From assembly GCA_039621445.1 (NCBI GenBank), contig CP154955.1, positions 15,498,465-15,562,464 of the forward strand: DNA of 64,000 nucleotides, written 5' to 3'. The position numbers and the translations under genes were made by a program. The DNA comes from Euglena gracilis (Eukaryota > Euglenida > Euglenophyceae > Euglenales). The notes below the pieces were generated by a model that had not been told where the DNA came from, ran no database searches, and was given only the letters and a program-made list of their open reading frames with translations. Positions 11,501 to 22,563 of the stretch are shown here, piece by piece; within the stretch, counting starts at the first letter, position 1, and the number at the start of each line of letters is the position of its first letter.

Positions 11501-12109
11501 AGGTCCGTCATTCTGGCCACTCTGGTCAAAGTGGCTAAAGCCAATCCCATCCCAGAATCGGCCGAAATGCATTGGGGCACTTTTTGGCGAAGATTTTGTC
11601 AGATTTGTCCTTCGGCGCAAGATGCCAGAAGGAGAACTTTGACCGTTTGAAAAGTGGCTGACTGGCTTTTCCATAAGAGGAAAGTGACCCCCTGCCCAAA
11701 GATTTGGTAATGGTAGTCAATGGTATGGTGGTATTGTTGCGACTTCTGTTCCAAAAACACGTGGGCCCATTGAGGAGGCTGGCAGAAGGAACGCACCGGT
11801 GCGGACGATTTGCAGTTGGCCGAACTTGTGGCGAAGAACTCTTTTTTTGTGTTTGCCGTGCAGCATTTCTGACCCCCCCCCCCCAAACCAGCCGCGGGTC
11901 CCTGCGGGCGGGTCCGGGTGCGGGCCGTCGGCCTCTCCGCCGTCTTCTTCGGCTGCCTGTGGGGCGTCGCGGTGGCCGCCGCCGACCGCTGCCCGACCCC
12001 CCTGACCTCCGCACTCCTGCTGGCCACCGCCGCGGTGCTGGGCAGCTGGGCCAGCACCTCCACATTTGCCGTGTCCCCGCCGCTGCCACACGTCCTGGAG
12101 GGCTGGTAG
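8502..12109 (+). CDS. Multi-exon membrane protein gene, function unknown
   Basis: Best-supported exons are 9865 to about 10044 (hydrophobic segment VAVAGMTLLCVFVLWQLAN, then an amphipathic stretch with HQEALANRIQALKAD), about 10248-10348 (NAADPFLLPMLRLKAIRLG) and about 11890-12109 (two hydrophobic segments LSAVFFGCLWGVAVAAA and LTSALLLATAAVLGSWAS, ending at TAG 12107-12109). An AG acceptor precedes each: GCGCAG at 9864, CCCTAG at 10247, AACCAG near 11892. A possible first exon begins at ATG 8502 (MDEGDGAAERG...), and a GC-rich open stretch at 8753-8900 may be another exon; both are uncertain. At least three membrane spans are implied. The family is not recognised. Introns hold G runs and dispersed repeats. 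Confidence 0.45.
9655..9760. repeat. Intronic copy of the CCAACCTGTCA-type repeat
   Basis: 'ACTGTCATGCCCAGAACCTGTCAGGTAACCTG' and 'ACTGGCCAACCTGCCAGGTGACAGTTTCC' (quoted here only as position guides) match the phrases at 1315-1520. It lies between exons of the membrane-protein gene. Confidence 0.5.
10620..11180 (+). repeat. Dispersed repeat, copy 2 of 2
   Basis: Counterpart of 4770-5215. The blocks are in a different order: the 'ATTATCACCATGACCCC' block comes first here (10634) and last there (5175), so the unit may be longer and permuted, or present as two overlapping copies. It lies in the last intron of the membrane-protein gene. Confidence 0.6.
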
Positions 12110-13587
12110 CGGACCCCGCGGCCCGCGCGAGGTGGGCGTCTCCGCGAGCGAATTATTCGACGTGTCCCGTTTTTGTCACCGCTCGGCTGCCAGGGGGCGC
12201 CATGCTCATCCTGTAACGTGTACGCTGACCCCTCCTCTGCCCCTCCATGCCCTTCTTCTCTGACCCATGTCTGCTCTTTCATGGATTTGCTGTCTTTGGC
12301 TCAACTTGCCTCATTTATCCCGTGCCCTTGCAAGCCGCTGCCATCCCTTTCTCCCTCCATTGCCAGTGCTTAACCATGTGATTTGCCATCCCCCCAACCA
12401 CATGCTCTCTCCTTGAGATCTTGTCATCACCGGTAACTTTTCACCTTTGTGGTCTTCAGTTTGAAAGCAGAAAAGGTCAGATTTTGAACGCTCTTTGAAA
12501 TTTTATGGCAGAAAATTAGCACAACACCCCTGAATCAGGAAGAATGAACAGAACTTCCAGGTCTCTCCAGATTTGGACGCCAGATCGCTACCGCTGATTT
12601 GCTTTGTTGTGACCTTGTGACCCCATAACAGCCAAATGAAATACCCGCCTTTTCAGCCTCGTGTTTTCTGGAAACTTTTTTTTGATATTTTCCCCTTCCC
12701 CTGGGGTGCTGAGTCTTTGTGTCACTGTGTCTGTCTGTCTATCTGTCTGTCGGTGTATGTGTTTTCTCTGTCTGTTTGCTTGTTTGTCAACCTGCTCCCA
12801 TCTTTCTACTTTCCTGCCTGACTGTTTGCCTGTGAATGTGGGCAGAGGGGGTCGTCCCCCCTCCCCTGAACAGTAATCCCAGAAACCCATGGGTGGATGG
12901 GGGGGTCTACTCCCCCACACATCCTATCCTAATTGGTTGGTAATTGGGTGGGGATCCGAACCCCTTGCCGTTTCTTTTTTAGGGGCAGTTTTTTTGTCAA
13001 ATTTTCTTTTGACATTTTCGAAGCTGAGGATTTTTCCTTGTGCGATGGAGGGTTGGGTTTTGGGATTGGCAGTGCTGGAGCCCCCCGAGGCTGGTGGAAA
13101 GCGGTTCTAGAACTGTTTTATTTGCGCACTGCCAACCCGGCGGAATAGTGCAACCCCCGGGTCCAAACAGGCCCACCCTGAATGGCAGCTAATTTTGGGT
13201 CCCAGGCACTGTCGGGTTTTTCAGTCTGGCACAGGTGAGTTTCATTTGGAAATGGCCATTTTCTGCCTGAGGAATGGAACTGAGACCTTGCCTGCAGGCT
13301 TTCATTTTCCATCTGTCTTGTCAGGCTCCTTTTGCCTGACGCTCTGATTGCACCCGACCTGGCCGTGACTGTCGGCTGCTGCAAGAAGAAGGAGGTGGTG
13401 GGGCGATGCATACGTGGGGCATGGGCGTGTGCATGGGCACAGTGATGTGTGTGGGTGTACATGGACACCGTGTGGGAATGGCTCCCGGTTTCCGCTGTCA
13501 CTGTCCCCGATCCAGCCTCCCCCCCAAGCCCCCCCTGTCCCGTCCGGGGGAGAGCCGCGGCCAGGGTGCGCGGCTGGCACCGCACAC
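12110..13587. other. Spacer between two host genes, with a CTGT microsatellite
   Basis: No exon supported. 12724-12835 is a CTGT/TCTG-rich microsatellite (core 'CTGTCTGTCTATCTGTCTGTC'). The region directly 5' of the elongin C start (13400-13560) is mixed and shows no clear TATA box. Confidence 0.5.
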
Positions 13588-16019
13588 ATGGCGGAGAAAG
13601 AGAAGAAGAAGGGCAAGGCGGAGCCCGCGGAGCCGGCGCCGTTCCACGTGGCGGACATGGTGCGGGTGACCGGCAAGGACGGGGTCGAGTTTGTGCTCCA
13701 CCGTGACTGTGCCACCCAGGCCATCCCCTGCCTGGTCCCGGGATGTGCCGTTTCGCTCCTCGCAGTCCTACTCCCTTTGACCTTCAAAACATGTGGAAAC
13801 CCATCAGGACTCAAGAATTATTTCTGCTTTTTTTCCTGGACGAGTTGTCCTTGTCGTACTGGTCCAACTTCTGGCTTCATTTCGCAGTGGAATGGACGTT
13901 TTGGTCCCCATGCGGCTGCGGGGGATTTCTTTCTTCTTCTTGGAAAGGGTGACGCAGGCTTGTCTGCCAGAATGGTCTCCAAGACATTGAAGCGGATGTT
14001 GATGGGCGGTAAAGAGCAGCCGGCGGAAGGTGTGGGTGTGATCTGTAGAAAGGCGACAACAGCGGCGTCCTGAACAGGAAGATCAGCGGCTGTGGGAAAC
14101 TATGCCAGCCCGACCCAACCAACCCCCGGACCGTTCCATTGCCTGATTTGAAGGCGCGGTGAACATCTGTGGATTTCAGGACTCCATCTCCCCTCCCTAA
14201 TCCACATTTTTTTCCACTTCGGAGGTGGTGAGGACGGAGGGAGCATTTCTGAGCTGCCATTGTTTGCCCACACCAGGTGGTGGTTGTCAGAAATTCACTG
14301 TCAATGACGAGGGGCAGGGGGTCGTTTGACACAGGATGGTCATACAACAAAAGGACCGTGCTCAGACGGTTGTCAAGAACGGGACAAAGCTGTGCATATC
14401 TGTCGAAAGAGTTGGGCCAAGGGGATGCCCACCCCGCAGTACCAGCACCGCGTGGCACTGCGTGGGCACTGTGTGGCATTGTGTGGCATCGTGTGGCACT
14501 GTGTGACACTGCGTGGCACTGCGTGGCACCGCATGGCACTGCAGGTTGTTAAACCATTTGTTTTTGCATCATTGGCTTTTTCGGGCCATCAAGGGCAATT
14601 CTGGTTGTTTTTTGTGCAGCTTTTTGCTTTTTTTGGCCAATTTGACCACTTCTGACTGGAAATGTCGAACAATGACCAAAAAATGCCTGCACAGCGCTAC
14701 ATCATTGAAGGTGCTTGCATCCGGGTTAAACGGCCCGCAGTGCCACGCAATGCCGGCACTGCGGGGTGGGCATCCCCTAATTGTGGCCACTAGCAGCCCC
14801 TGGGGGGGGTACCTTGCTTGAAGTTCGGTTTCGTTTTCATCCCCCGAAATATGACAAAATGACACCTTTCTCCCTTTGCCCCAGAGAGGGGTGTTGGAGT
14901 AATGAAAGGAAATGATCTTTCGACAAGGGAAAGGGGGCTTTGTAACACGGGGGGCATTGTGTGAATGGTTTCAGTTGATTATTTTCAACCCAGAAAAACG
15001 AAGGTCGAAATTCAGAAATCCACATGGCTTGTTGCTAAAAAAAAAAACAGTGCCCCAGTGGACCATGCAATCACTTTGTCCCTGGCGGACCTCCCTAGGG
15101 GAATGTGAGTGTTGGTTTGACCCCCCCCCACGTGGGATCTGGGATCCCTTCTTCTGTTCTCTGGGCCAGGGTCCGGACCCCCCTGGAACCCAAAATTTTA
15201 TCACGGCGCTTTGCGCGGCGTTTTTATCGTCTGAAAAAAATTTGAAAACGCGATTTTGGGCATTTTTGAAGCCCCCCAAAAGAAGCTCCCATGCTTTGCG
15301 CCGTGTTTTTCTTTCCTTGTGGGGTCGGAGGTTCAGGACCACCTTCCCTCCCCCCCTCATTTGACATCCTGCTGGGGGGTGGCTGACTTGTTTTTTTGGG
15401 GGGGGCCTGAACCCCCTCCCCTGTCGGCACAGAAGCAAAAAAAAATTACCCGGCGCTGAAGGAACTGGAGAGAAAATTCACATTTTCCTTTTCTCACGGG
15501 CAGTTTTCACTGCCCCTCCCCCCAAGTGGAGTGGAAGTGCCCCCCCCCCCCAAGGGTTGACAAAAAAGGGGCGAAATGTAGGGGCAAAGTGGTAAAATTA
15601 TTGGGTGGAAGAAGACTTTGAGTTGTCAAGTAAATCCCTCGTGCTCTGAGCTCTTCTTCACAGACGTGGTTGCGCTGCCGACGGTGGATGCGTTGAGGGT
15701 CCCATCTGTCACTGCAGCAACCCCCTTCGGCCCAAGTGGAAGGGTCACGAATCGAGTTCAGTGTATTGAATGACTTCCTCCATGACATCACAAAGCCTTC
15801 CGAGTTTGGTTGGGGAATCTGGACCCCCATCCCCTGCTTGGGAGGGGTCTTGGACCACCCTCCACTTCTCCTTGACCACAGATGCACATTGCATTATGTG
15901 CATGTTCTACACACGCAACATACACAGAACGTGTTTGTTGTGCGTGTTGTATGTTGTGTGCATGTGTTCATGTTGTGCATCAATGCGTGTCGTGTGTATT
16001 TAAGTTGTGTGTGCATGCT

Positions 16020-16069
<50 letters not shown>

Positions 16070-17002
16070 TGTATGTATGTTTCGACGGGTGCGAGCACCG
16101 ACCTTCGGAGGGGAGGCGCCCCAGACACGTGGAGATGTGGCACGAGGTAGAGCACCTCCACTTCGTCCCCAAGGACGAAGTGGCGGTGCTATTTTTTTTT
16201 GCCCACCTTTCTCAAGCAATTTTGTTTTTGCAAGAAGCAGTGAGGCTTTTCATTTCATCCCTTTCTTCTGAAACTCATGCTCACAATTTTTCAAGTGGCG
16301 CATTGGCTGCAGCGGAGTGACATTTCCGACCCTTCCTTCCCTTCAGCTCAATGAGAGTTCAGCGAGACTGAATCGTTGACTTTTTTTGAGGTGGTGTCTG
16401 CGGGAGAAAGTGGACATCACCAGTGAGCTGCATTGCATCAAATCAAATTTGTGTTACATTGTGTTTTTTTTTTGCAGGAATGTTGTCAAGTGGCGTTTTT
16501 TTAGGGGGTGCGCCGTGTTTGCACTGGGAGTTGATTAAAATAATGAACCACTGAAAACCTGGAGTTTTGGCATTACAAGCAGCTTCTGTTTGCCAAAAAA
16601 TGACATAACCAACAATTGCCAATGATTTTTTGGGGTTGAAATCTTGTTCGAAATGCATAGAAATGTCAAAGTCCACATCTCAAAAAAACCCCTGAAAAAA
16701 TACATTTTTGCCACGAAGAATGCAAAACAAATTGTGAAGAGTGCCAAATCCGTCCCATCCCCCCCACCAAAGTCTTGTTGTCTCTTCCAGGTTGTTTTTA
16801 GATCAGTTGGGTGCCTTAGCAACGTCTGGGAGATTCCTCACGAATGGATGGGACCTCTTCCCCGCCCCTGTTGGAGAAGGCCATCCAGTATTTCTATTAC
16901 AAGCATCGGTACGACAACGACCCAGACAACCGCCCCGCTTTCAACGTCCCGCCTGAAATGGCCCTCGACCTGATGCTGGTGGCGAATTACCTGGACACCT
17001 AA
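13588..17002 (+). CDS. ELOC: Elongin C (BTB/POZ-fold ubiquitin-ligase adaptor), split by long introns
   Basis: Exon 1 runs from ATG 13588 to about 13719: after a Lys/Glu-rich leader it encodes MVRVTGKDGVEFVLHRDCAT, matching the first two strands and helix of elongin C (the family has V-x-L-x-S-x-DG-x-E/F-x-V-x-R-x-x-A). The last exon ends at TAA 17000-17002 and encodes LLEKAIQYFYYKHRY, then NVPPEMALDLMLVANYLD, the near-invariant C-terminal half of the family (EKxxxYxxYKxRY ... PxExALELLxAAxxLDC). Here the terminal Cys is replaced by Thr. Elongin C is about 110 residues and binds SOCS/VHL-box and elongin A proteins in cullin-RING ligases. The middle segment (SxTIxxMLSG ... EIxxxV) should lie between 13720 and 16860. 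The GC-rich, open 16085-16185 is a candidate but its match is weak. Donor after CAG 13719 is not a standard GT. Confidence 0.75.
14455..14535. repeat. About 10-bp tandem repeat (GTGGCACTGT)
   Basis: Eight to nine imperfect units of 'GTGGCACTGY' in an elongin C intron. The minus strand reads as a Cys/His/Thr/Ala repeat, but this is only a consequence of the unit. Confidence 0.8.
16020..16080. repeat. (TG)n microsatellite
   Basis: About 25 near-uninterrupted TG dinucleotides, preceded from 15950 by degenerate TGTGTGCATG sequence. Intronic in the elongin C gene. Confidence 0.9.
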
Positions 17003-17892
17003 CCGGGAATGACGGACCGCACGGGCTCCCTCTGTCCCTCCTGTGCAAATTTTCTGTGTTTCCCCCCCTTGTATTTGCTGGGACCACATATGTATTTAAA
17101 TTTTCCTGTTGTGTATATTTTTTCTGTGCAGCTGCAAAGTATTCCATGTCCATTGTTTTCTTTTATTCCTGATGGCAGTGGAATGATTTTGTTGAAGTTC
17201 TGAAGTTTGTTTGGCGTCAAGTGGCACTCAACAGCTCAACAGGCTTCTTGTGTGTATCATTGTGTGGAAATGGCGTGGGACAGCTATGGGGCCCCAAACC
17301 AATTATCGCATGTTGAAGGAGTTTTTATTATGTTGTTTATTTTTCTCAGTTCGCACTCAATTTGACTCGATTTCCGGACCTTTGCCTCAAAGACCTTGTG
17401 TGTCCATGCCTTGATCGCGGGCGACTTGCTGTTGGGGTTGTGATGACGAGCTGGGTCAGGAGACCCTGCTTAGTGCCGTGCCGCCTTGCCGGAATTGGTA
17501 GACGATGTGGCTTCGACGTGGTGACGCGGAGTCTTGTCAGCCCTTCCTCCACTGTCCCCCATTTCCAGCCTTGGCCAAAGCGGAAGCGGACACCTCGGGC
17601 TCCGCGCTTTGCCCTTGCGAGGCCATGCCTTGTTAGCCGGTGGTGTTGTTTGGATTGCTCTGGCGCGCTGGGTCTCCCTGCTCAGTACCTTTTTTTTTGC
17701 CGGAGTTTTCTGATCCCAAATTTGCCCTTCGAAACCAAGAAGACAGGAGCATCAAATAACTGATAAATTGAATGGTGAAGCGGAAGAAATTCAATCAACT
17801 CAAATTACCCAGAAATTCACGCTCGTCAAGAACCTAAAACCAGAAGTTAGGTGAGTTTTTAAAGGATCTCAATGGAAGAAGCAACTTCAAAG
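17003..17892. other. Spacer between elongin C and the DIRS-like element
   Basis: No gene seen. 17690-17760 ('TTTTGCCGGAGTT..CTGATCCCAAATTTGCCCTTCGA') is a diverged duplicate of 18000-18050 at the left end of the DIRS-like element ('TTGTTACCGGAGTTGGCTGATTCCTAACTCTTCCCTTCGA'), so part of the element's left end is duplicated outward. Confidence 0.5.
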
Positions 17893-18030
17893 AAGCAGAC
17901 CATTCGGGCTCCGAACTGCAAGATGGTGAGGTCCTGCTTTCCTTGCCGGCTGCTCTGTTCTGGTGTGTTTGTGTGTGCGCGGGGGGTGCTTCTTACTGCT
18001 TTTGTTACCGGAGTTGGCTGATTCCTAACT
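17893..18030. repeat. Left terminal repeat of the DIRS-like element
   Basis: Two blocks match the far right end in inverted orientation: 17893-17931 (AGACCATTCGGGCTCCGAAC...) with 38362-38401, and 17948-18022 (CTGCTCTGTTCTGGTGTG...) with 38636-38712. The block order is swapped between the ends, as expected when an internal complementary region adjoins the right inverted repeat in DIRS elements. Confidence 0.65.
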
Positions 18031-18044
18031 CTTCCCTTCGACCT

Positions 18045-18185
18045 CAAGGAGAAAGATTTTCAACTCAACGAGCTCAACATCGTTCACCACATCGACCAAG
18101 CAATACAGAGGAGGGAGAGCAATTCAGGCGATGAGGAAAAGCGGAGGAATAAAATTTTGATTTCCACGAAAGATGCAACATACAG
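18045..18185 (+). pseudogene. DIRS-like gag, N-terminal fragment
   Basis: The + frame starting near 18045 encodes a basic, charged segment (KDFQLNELNIVHHIDQAIQR, then SNSGDEEKRRNK). It runs into the breakpoint near 18185, beyond which the sequence belongs to the inverted segment. I place it as the gag start because it lies just inside the left terminal repeat and because the inverted segment's 5' end (near 19410, minus strand) continues in the same basic style (RSKKEPQRKQQKLEKMEFKQ). Confidence 0.4.
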
Positions 18186-19410
18186 GAAAAGATCTGCCAT
18201 AGCCCCTTCCCTTATCAGGTTCAATACCTCCCTGCAGGCTCCTGCCTTGACCCAATGGGGAATGCTGGCTTGCAGGGCTCCGTAGGGGGGCACCCCTGGG
18301 TGTAATGTTTCTGGGGATTCCACAGGTCCCATCACTGGGGTCTTTCCCCCTGGCTGCCCCATCACTGGGGTCTCCTCTGGCTGCCCCATCACTGGGGTCA
18401 CCTCTGGCCCTGCCATAGGGCTGCTCAAGGCCAGGCTTTCCCCGTGTTTTTGAAAGAGGGGGAAGGTCTGTGTCTGCAGTGGGGTGGTAAATAAATGGCT
18501 GGGAGGGGTGGTCTGATTATCTTCTGGGGGGGCCCTGCTGCAGCCAATCTTGGGCCTCCCCCCCAAGGGCTGATGTGGTGATCTTGAATGCAGTGGCCTC
18601 CACTGGCATTCTGATTTTGAATCATATATTTGGCCTCCAATGGCCTCCTGATTTTGATTGAAATGGCCTCCACTGGCCTTGAGGTCTTGATGCCTCCCCT
18701 GGCCTCCATTGGCCTCTTGATTTTGAATACAATGGCCTCTATTGGCCTTCTGTCTTTGAAGGGAGGCTGCTTGCTGCATTGATGTGCAGCTCCTGAGGGG
18801 TTTATGTTTGAGAGAGCTGTGGGGTAAGTTGGACATACCTTTCCCAAGTGGCAGTTTTGCAGCATGAGCTTCTGGCTTCCATAGCCTTGCAGCTGGGCTC
18901 CATGCCCTTGATGATGATGATGGCTGCCATAGCCTTTTTGAAAAGGGTCTCCATGCCCTTGATGCCGTCCATTTTCCCTTGGAATATTCCCCCTGGGTGG
19001 GGGATGGGGATGTGAAAACGGGGGGGTAGTCTGCCAGACCTGTCTTCCCATTTCTTTCCCTCTTGGTTGTGGGCTGCTGGTGTATTTGTCTCCTCGACTT
19101 TCTGGCCACCACTGTCCAGGGTCCATGGCCGTCGTTGAACTGTTGGAATTGAAATTTTTCTGGGAAAAGGAAGGTTGGGGGGGGATGCGACAGCAACGGA
19201 CTAGTGCTCTGCTCCTGCCTCGTCATCGTCTCCAGCGCCTGCTGCTCCTCCACTCTTGTCCACTTCAGGTTTCTTCCTTGAAATTCCTTGTAATGCCTCT
19301 TGACAGTTTGGCTCCATGTTGGTTGCTCCGGCGCCTGCTTGAACTCCATCTTCTCCAGCTTCTGCTGCTTTCGCTGGGGTTCTTTCTTGCTCCGCTGGGC
19401 CGCTGCACAC
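18084..19410 (-). pseudogene. DIRS-like gag, main part, inverted relative to its RT
   Basis: An open frame of 421 codons from ATG 19349 (open upstream to about 19405) on the minus strand. It is Gln/Pro/Lys-rich with an internal repeat of TPVMGQP units near the C terminus and Ala/Gly/His-rich 'EAxGGQ/xxxGGH' repeats in the middle. It ends with WVKAGACREVLNLIREGAMA (about 18240-18183), which resembles the W-x-x-x-G-A-x-x-x-V-L-x-x-I-x-x-G segment at the start of DIRS reverse transcriptase domains. The rest of the RT starts at about 19412 on the opposite strand, so the 18.18-19.41 kb segment appears inverted in place. The last 30 or so codons (to 18084) read antisense through the gag N-terminal fragment and are not part of the protein. 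Confidence 0.55.
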
Positions 19411-19411
19411 C

Positions 19412-21223
19412 AGGTCCCCCTCAGATGTCCTTAAAAGTTCCCTTCAAAACTTCTCAAGAAGTAATGGCTGCCCAGAAAATTCTGAGAGAATACGAATGTG
19501 CAGGGGCAACCAGGCAAATCCTCCCAGAGGAGGCAAAACATTTGGTCCCTTATTTTATCATTTCCAAAAAAGATGGGCAGAAGACAAAGCAAAGACTAAT
19601 TTCAGATTCCCAACAGTTAAATAATCTCCATTTCACTCCCCAGAAGTTCAGATTGGAACACATGGGAAACATTTTCCCATATTTAAGGAATGGTTGGTTC
19701 TGTTGAAAAATAGATCTGAAAGATGCCTATTTCCACTTACAGCAGCCTGGAAAAACACGTTTGCATGCAAGTGGGGGAGGAAACTTGGCAATTTCAAGCT
19801 GCCTGCTTTGGTACAAGCAGCCTGCCACAGAAAGTTATGACTCTCATGAGAGTCTGGGAAGGAAAATGGAGAAAGGAAGGAAAGGTAGTTTTCATCTACC
19901 TGGACGAAATTTTACTTTTAGCTCCAAGCAAAAAGACAACAGCCCAACATTTGGCAGAAATGAAAAAGGACCTTTTACTGGCAGGTTTCAAAATAAACCT
20001 CCCCAAATCCTGTCTGGAACCCACACAGGAGATAAAACATGTAGGCCGGATGAATTTGAAAAAAAGACAATTTGAAATTCCTCAGGAAAAACTAAAATCC
20101 TTGAGAAAGGAGCTAGGCAAAGTGCTCAGAGCACAAAAAATGAGCTGCAGAAAACTCAGTTCTATTGTGGAACAAGTCAGAAACTATTTAATCTCAATGC
20201 CATTTCTAAACATTCTGACAGATCAACTTTGCAAAATGGTGGAGCTACACACCAAGAGGGGTTGGGACCACACCCTGACCATTCCACAAGGGGTCAAGGA
20301 TCAGATTGTGGAACTAAAAGAAGTTTTACAGCCAGGTGTGGGCAGGTCATTTCAATCCCAGGCATCACAAGAACTGTTCTCAGACAGCAGCACCTGGCAG
20401 TGGGGGGGGGGCGGACAAAAACTCAGGCCCAAAGGTCCAATACTTCTGGAGGGACCTGCATGTCCTTCACATCAATCAAAAAGAATTGATGTTTGCAGTG
20501 GAAACTGTAAAGGCTTTGGAAAAACCAAAACAAACAAATTGTTCTTCATGTGGACAGCCAGGTGGCAGTAATTTATTTTACAAAATGGGGAGTAAAAAAG
20601 CTGTACCTAAATTCCATCCTGAAACCCCTTCTGTACCATTACCAAGAAAAACAAATCAATTTGCAGGTGGTTTGTGTTCTTCCAGGAGCAATTGGCAGAC
20701 TCCCTGACCAGGGAGCAAAAAGATCCAGGAGATTATACCCTAATCATAAACATTTTTAACCAGATTCTGGAATTTTTCAAAAAAGACATCACCCCAGAGG
20801 TGGGCATGTTTTGCGCACCCAGCAACAAAAAGTTACCCAAGTTCATTTGTCCATACCCCCACCAAGGGGCTTTGTTGGTGGATGCTCTGAAGGCAGATTT
20901 AAGGGGTCCTCCCCAAGTTTATTGAAACCCTCCCTGGAACATCATTCCCCAGTGGGTTCAGAGATTAATGTTAAACCCAGACCTGATTTGTCTGTTGATC
21001 GTACCCCACTGGGCTTCGACACCATGGTAGCACCAATTAATGTCAATTAGGCAGCCAGGCAGCAAAGTTTTTTCTGGTACCCCCCCAGTGGGGTGTGTTC
21101 ACCAACTGCTGGGGGGAGGAAGTGCCCCCACCCCCCAAGGTGTAATTTGGCCTGCTTGATTGTGTCAGGGAAATACTCAGCCTTCAGGGCGTTGGTGGGC
21201 CAATTGTTGCACAAAGGGGTGCC
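19412..21223 (+). pseudogene. DIRS-like reverse transcriptase - RNase H - methyltransferase-like polyprotein, interrupted
   Basis: Order of motifs: ISKKDGQKTKQRLISDSQQL (near 19560), KIDLKDAYFHL (19706-19740, RT motif A), VFIYLDEILLL (YLDE at 19897-19908 where YxDD is usual), then LAGFKINLPKSCLEPTQEIK typical of DIRS and pararetrovirus RTs. RNase H is marked by LFSDSSTWQW (about 20372-20402). Then ADSLTREQKDPGDY and the methyltransferase-like tract MFCAPSNKKLPKF ... VDALKADLRG ... NPPW (20926-20937), followed by LLIVPHWASTPW. Damage: TGA before motif A (19703-19705), a frameshift near 19745, another near 20560, TGA at 20923-20925 and TAG soon after. The sequence stops at 21223 where element A is inserted and resumes at 37572 with the recombinase. 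Confidence 0.8.
21219..21223. repeat. Target-site duplication of element A, left copy (GTGCC)
   Basis: GTGCC immediately precedes the LTR edge at 21224; the same five bases follow the other LTR at 37567-37571. Five bases is the size usual for Ty3/gypsy integrases. Confidence 0.85.
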
Positions 21224-21666
21224 AGTGTACGTCCCACCCCAGCTTTTCTACTTATGCTTTCCTCCCGAAAAGCCCGTGGGGGGAGTAACAAAATTTTTTT
21301 TCCCCTTTTCCCCTTTGATTGCAAATCACAAAGGCAAAGAGAATTGTTGGGACCACAGTCCCTTATATGAAAGTGACTTTTGCTCCTTCGAGCTTTGTAA
21401 AAGAAAGAAAATAAACTTCTATTCAAATGGAACTTCGCCCCCAGAATTCTAAAAGAGAATTGCAAAGCACCGAACCCTGTAACCTTGAATTAGGAACCAA
21501 TTACTTTCGCTAAGCTTTCGCTAGCTCTGAGATTCTCTATTTGTCTTATGGGTAAACTGCCACTGGTAAAATGCCTCTGTGTACAGCCCGGCCGTAGCCA
21601 GATTGTAGGCCGTAGCCCATTGTATCTGGTACACAGTGTCATGGCAGAATGGCTGCCTGGTACACA
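21224..21666 (-). repeat. 3' LTR of element A (443 bp)
   Basis: Begins on the minus strand with TGTGTACCAGGCAGCC at 21666 and ends ...ACGTACACT at 21224. The ends form a short inverted repeat (GTGTAC ... GTACAC). It aligns along its length with 37135-37566. An ATATAAG box lies at 21364-21370 on the minus strand and may be the promoter. Its upper edge is fixed by the adjoining polypurine tract and its lower edge by the target duplication. Confidence 0.9.
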
Positions 21667-21677
21667 TCCCCCTCCCA
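21667..21677 (-). promoter_or_regulatory. Polypurine tract of element A
   Basis: Minus strand reads TGGGAGGGGGA directly against the LTR start TGTGTACC. A purine run abutting the 3' LTR is the plus-strand DNA primer of LTR retrotransposons, and it confirms both orientation and LTR edge. Confidence 0.85.
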
Positions 21678-22563
21678 GGGCTCTGCCCGCTTTCCCATCT
21701 GGACTAGGCCAGTCGGTATGCCAGGCACAGTCCCAGATTCAGGGAGACAGTACCATGATACCATGGTCTTGTTCCCAATTACGGTTACCGTGTTTGGAGC
21801 ACAAAGCGCAAAAGAATTCTGGCGCGCATACTGTGCTTTGTGTGTCTTCTTACTTGACACCGTGGTGTCTTTGTAGTCTTGAATCTTCGAGATCAACGTG
21901 TTATCGACCAACTTAAGGCGATTCCGCCACAGGGTCTTGGAATGGCGTTGAAGGCGATGATGAAATGCGTATTCACGCTCGAGACTTCGCTCATTATGTG
22001 GGACTACGCCCATCTCAGCCGTAGCTGATTGTACGAGGCAGGAAACCCTCAACGTTTGCGGGTTTCCTTGAAGTACTCACCCATGTGTTGGTCTTGTACC
22101 AAGGTCATTTCGGTTGGACGTAAGTTTAGGGTATCCTTGTCAGGATTATCCATGTTATTCCTTGGGATAACCCAACCTTTGACTTCTTGCATTTCCTTGG
22201 GAAGTTCTGTTTTGAGCGTTTCAGCTCGCTTGTGGAGGTAAATCTGCAAATTTTCCCAGAAAACTATCGGAAAGGTTGCAGGCCATATGTAATACTTGCA
22301 TCATGGATGGTTTGCTGGTACCTGTGGTGGTATCCCAGGCGGAGCGTTGAAATCAACGTTGTGCGCGCGGGGTGCACAGGCACAGCTGGTTATGTGTGAT
22401 TTCAGAATGGTACCAACCCATTCTGAATAATGTTCGTAACCATGTCGTTCAGGTGGGTATCAGGCAGTAACTATCGTTGTACGGTTTCAGAAACCGTTGA
22501 AGGCTTTGTAAACCGTGGGTAAATGACTCGTTTCCAGTCGTCGTCATTAAAGAGTAGGGGAAA
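21670..22563 (-). pseudogene. Element A, coding-like remnant between the last large ORF and the polypurine tract
   Basis: Three short minus-strand frames (22449-22643, 22049-22249, 21639-22052) have protein-like composition: charged helices such as LHKRAETLKTELPKEMQEVK and LEREYAFHHRLQRHSKTLWR. They are in different frames with stops between, so they look like the decayed end of the post-pol ORF. No match in element B was found because B is truncated earlier. Confidence 0.35.

Noticed and set aside
16085-16185. Firm middle exon of elongin C
   Set aside because: The stretch is GC-rich and open (HEVEHLHFVPKDEV), but the match to the NEVxFxEIPxxVL segment is too weak without transcript data.
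17480-17560. tRNA-Leu-like string (GCCGGAATTGGTAGACG)
   Set aside because: It resembles the start of a leucine tRNA, but no anticodon arm, T arm or matching acceptor strand follows.
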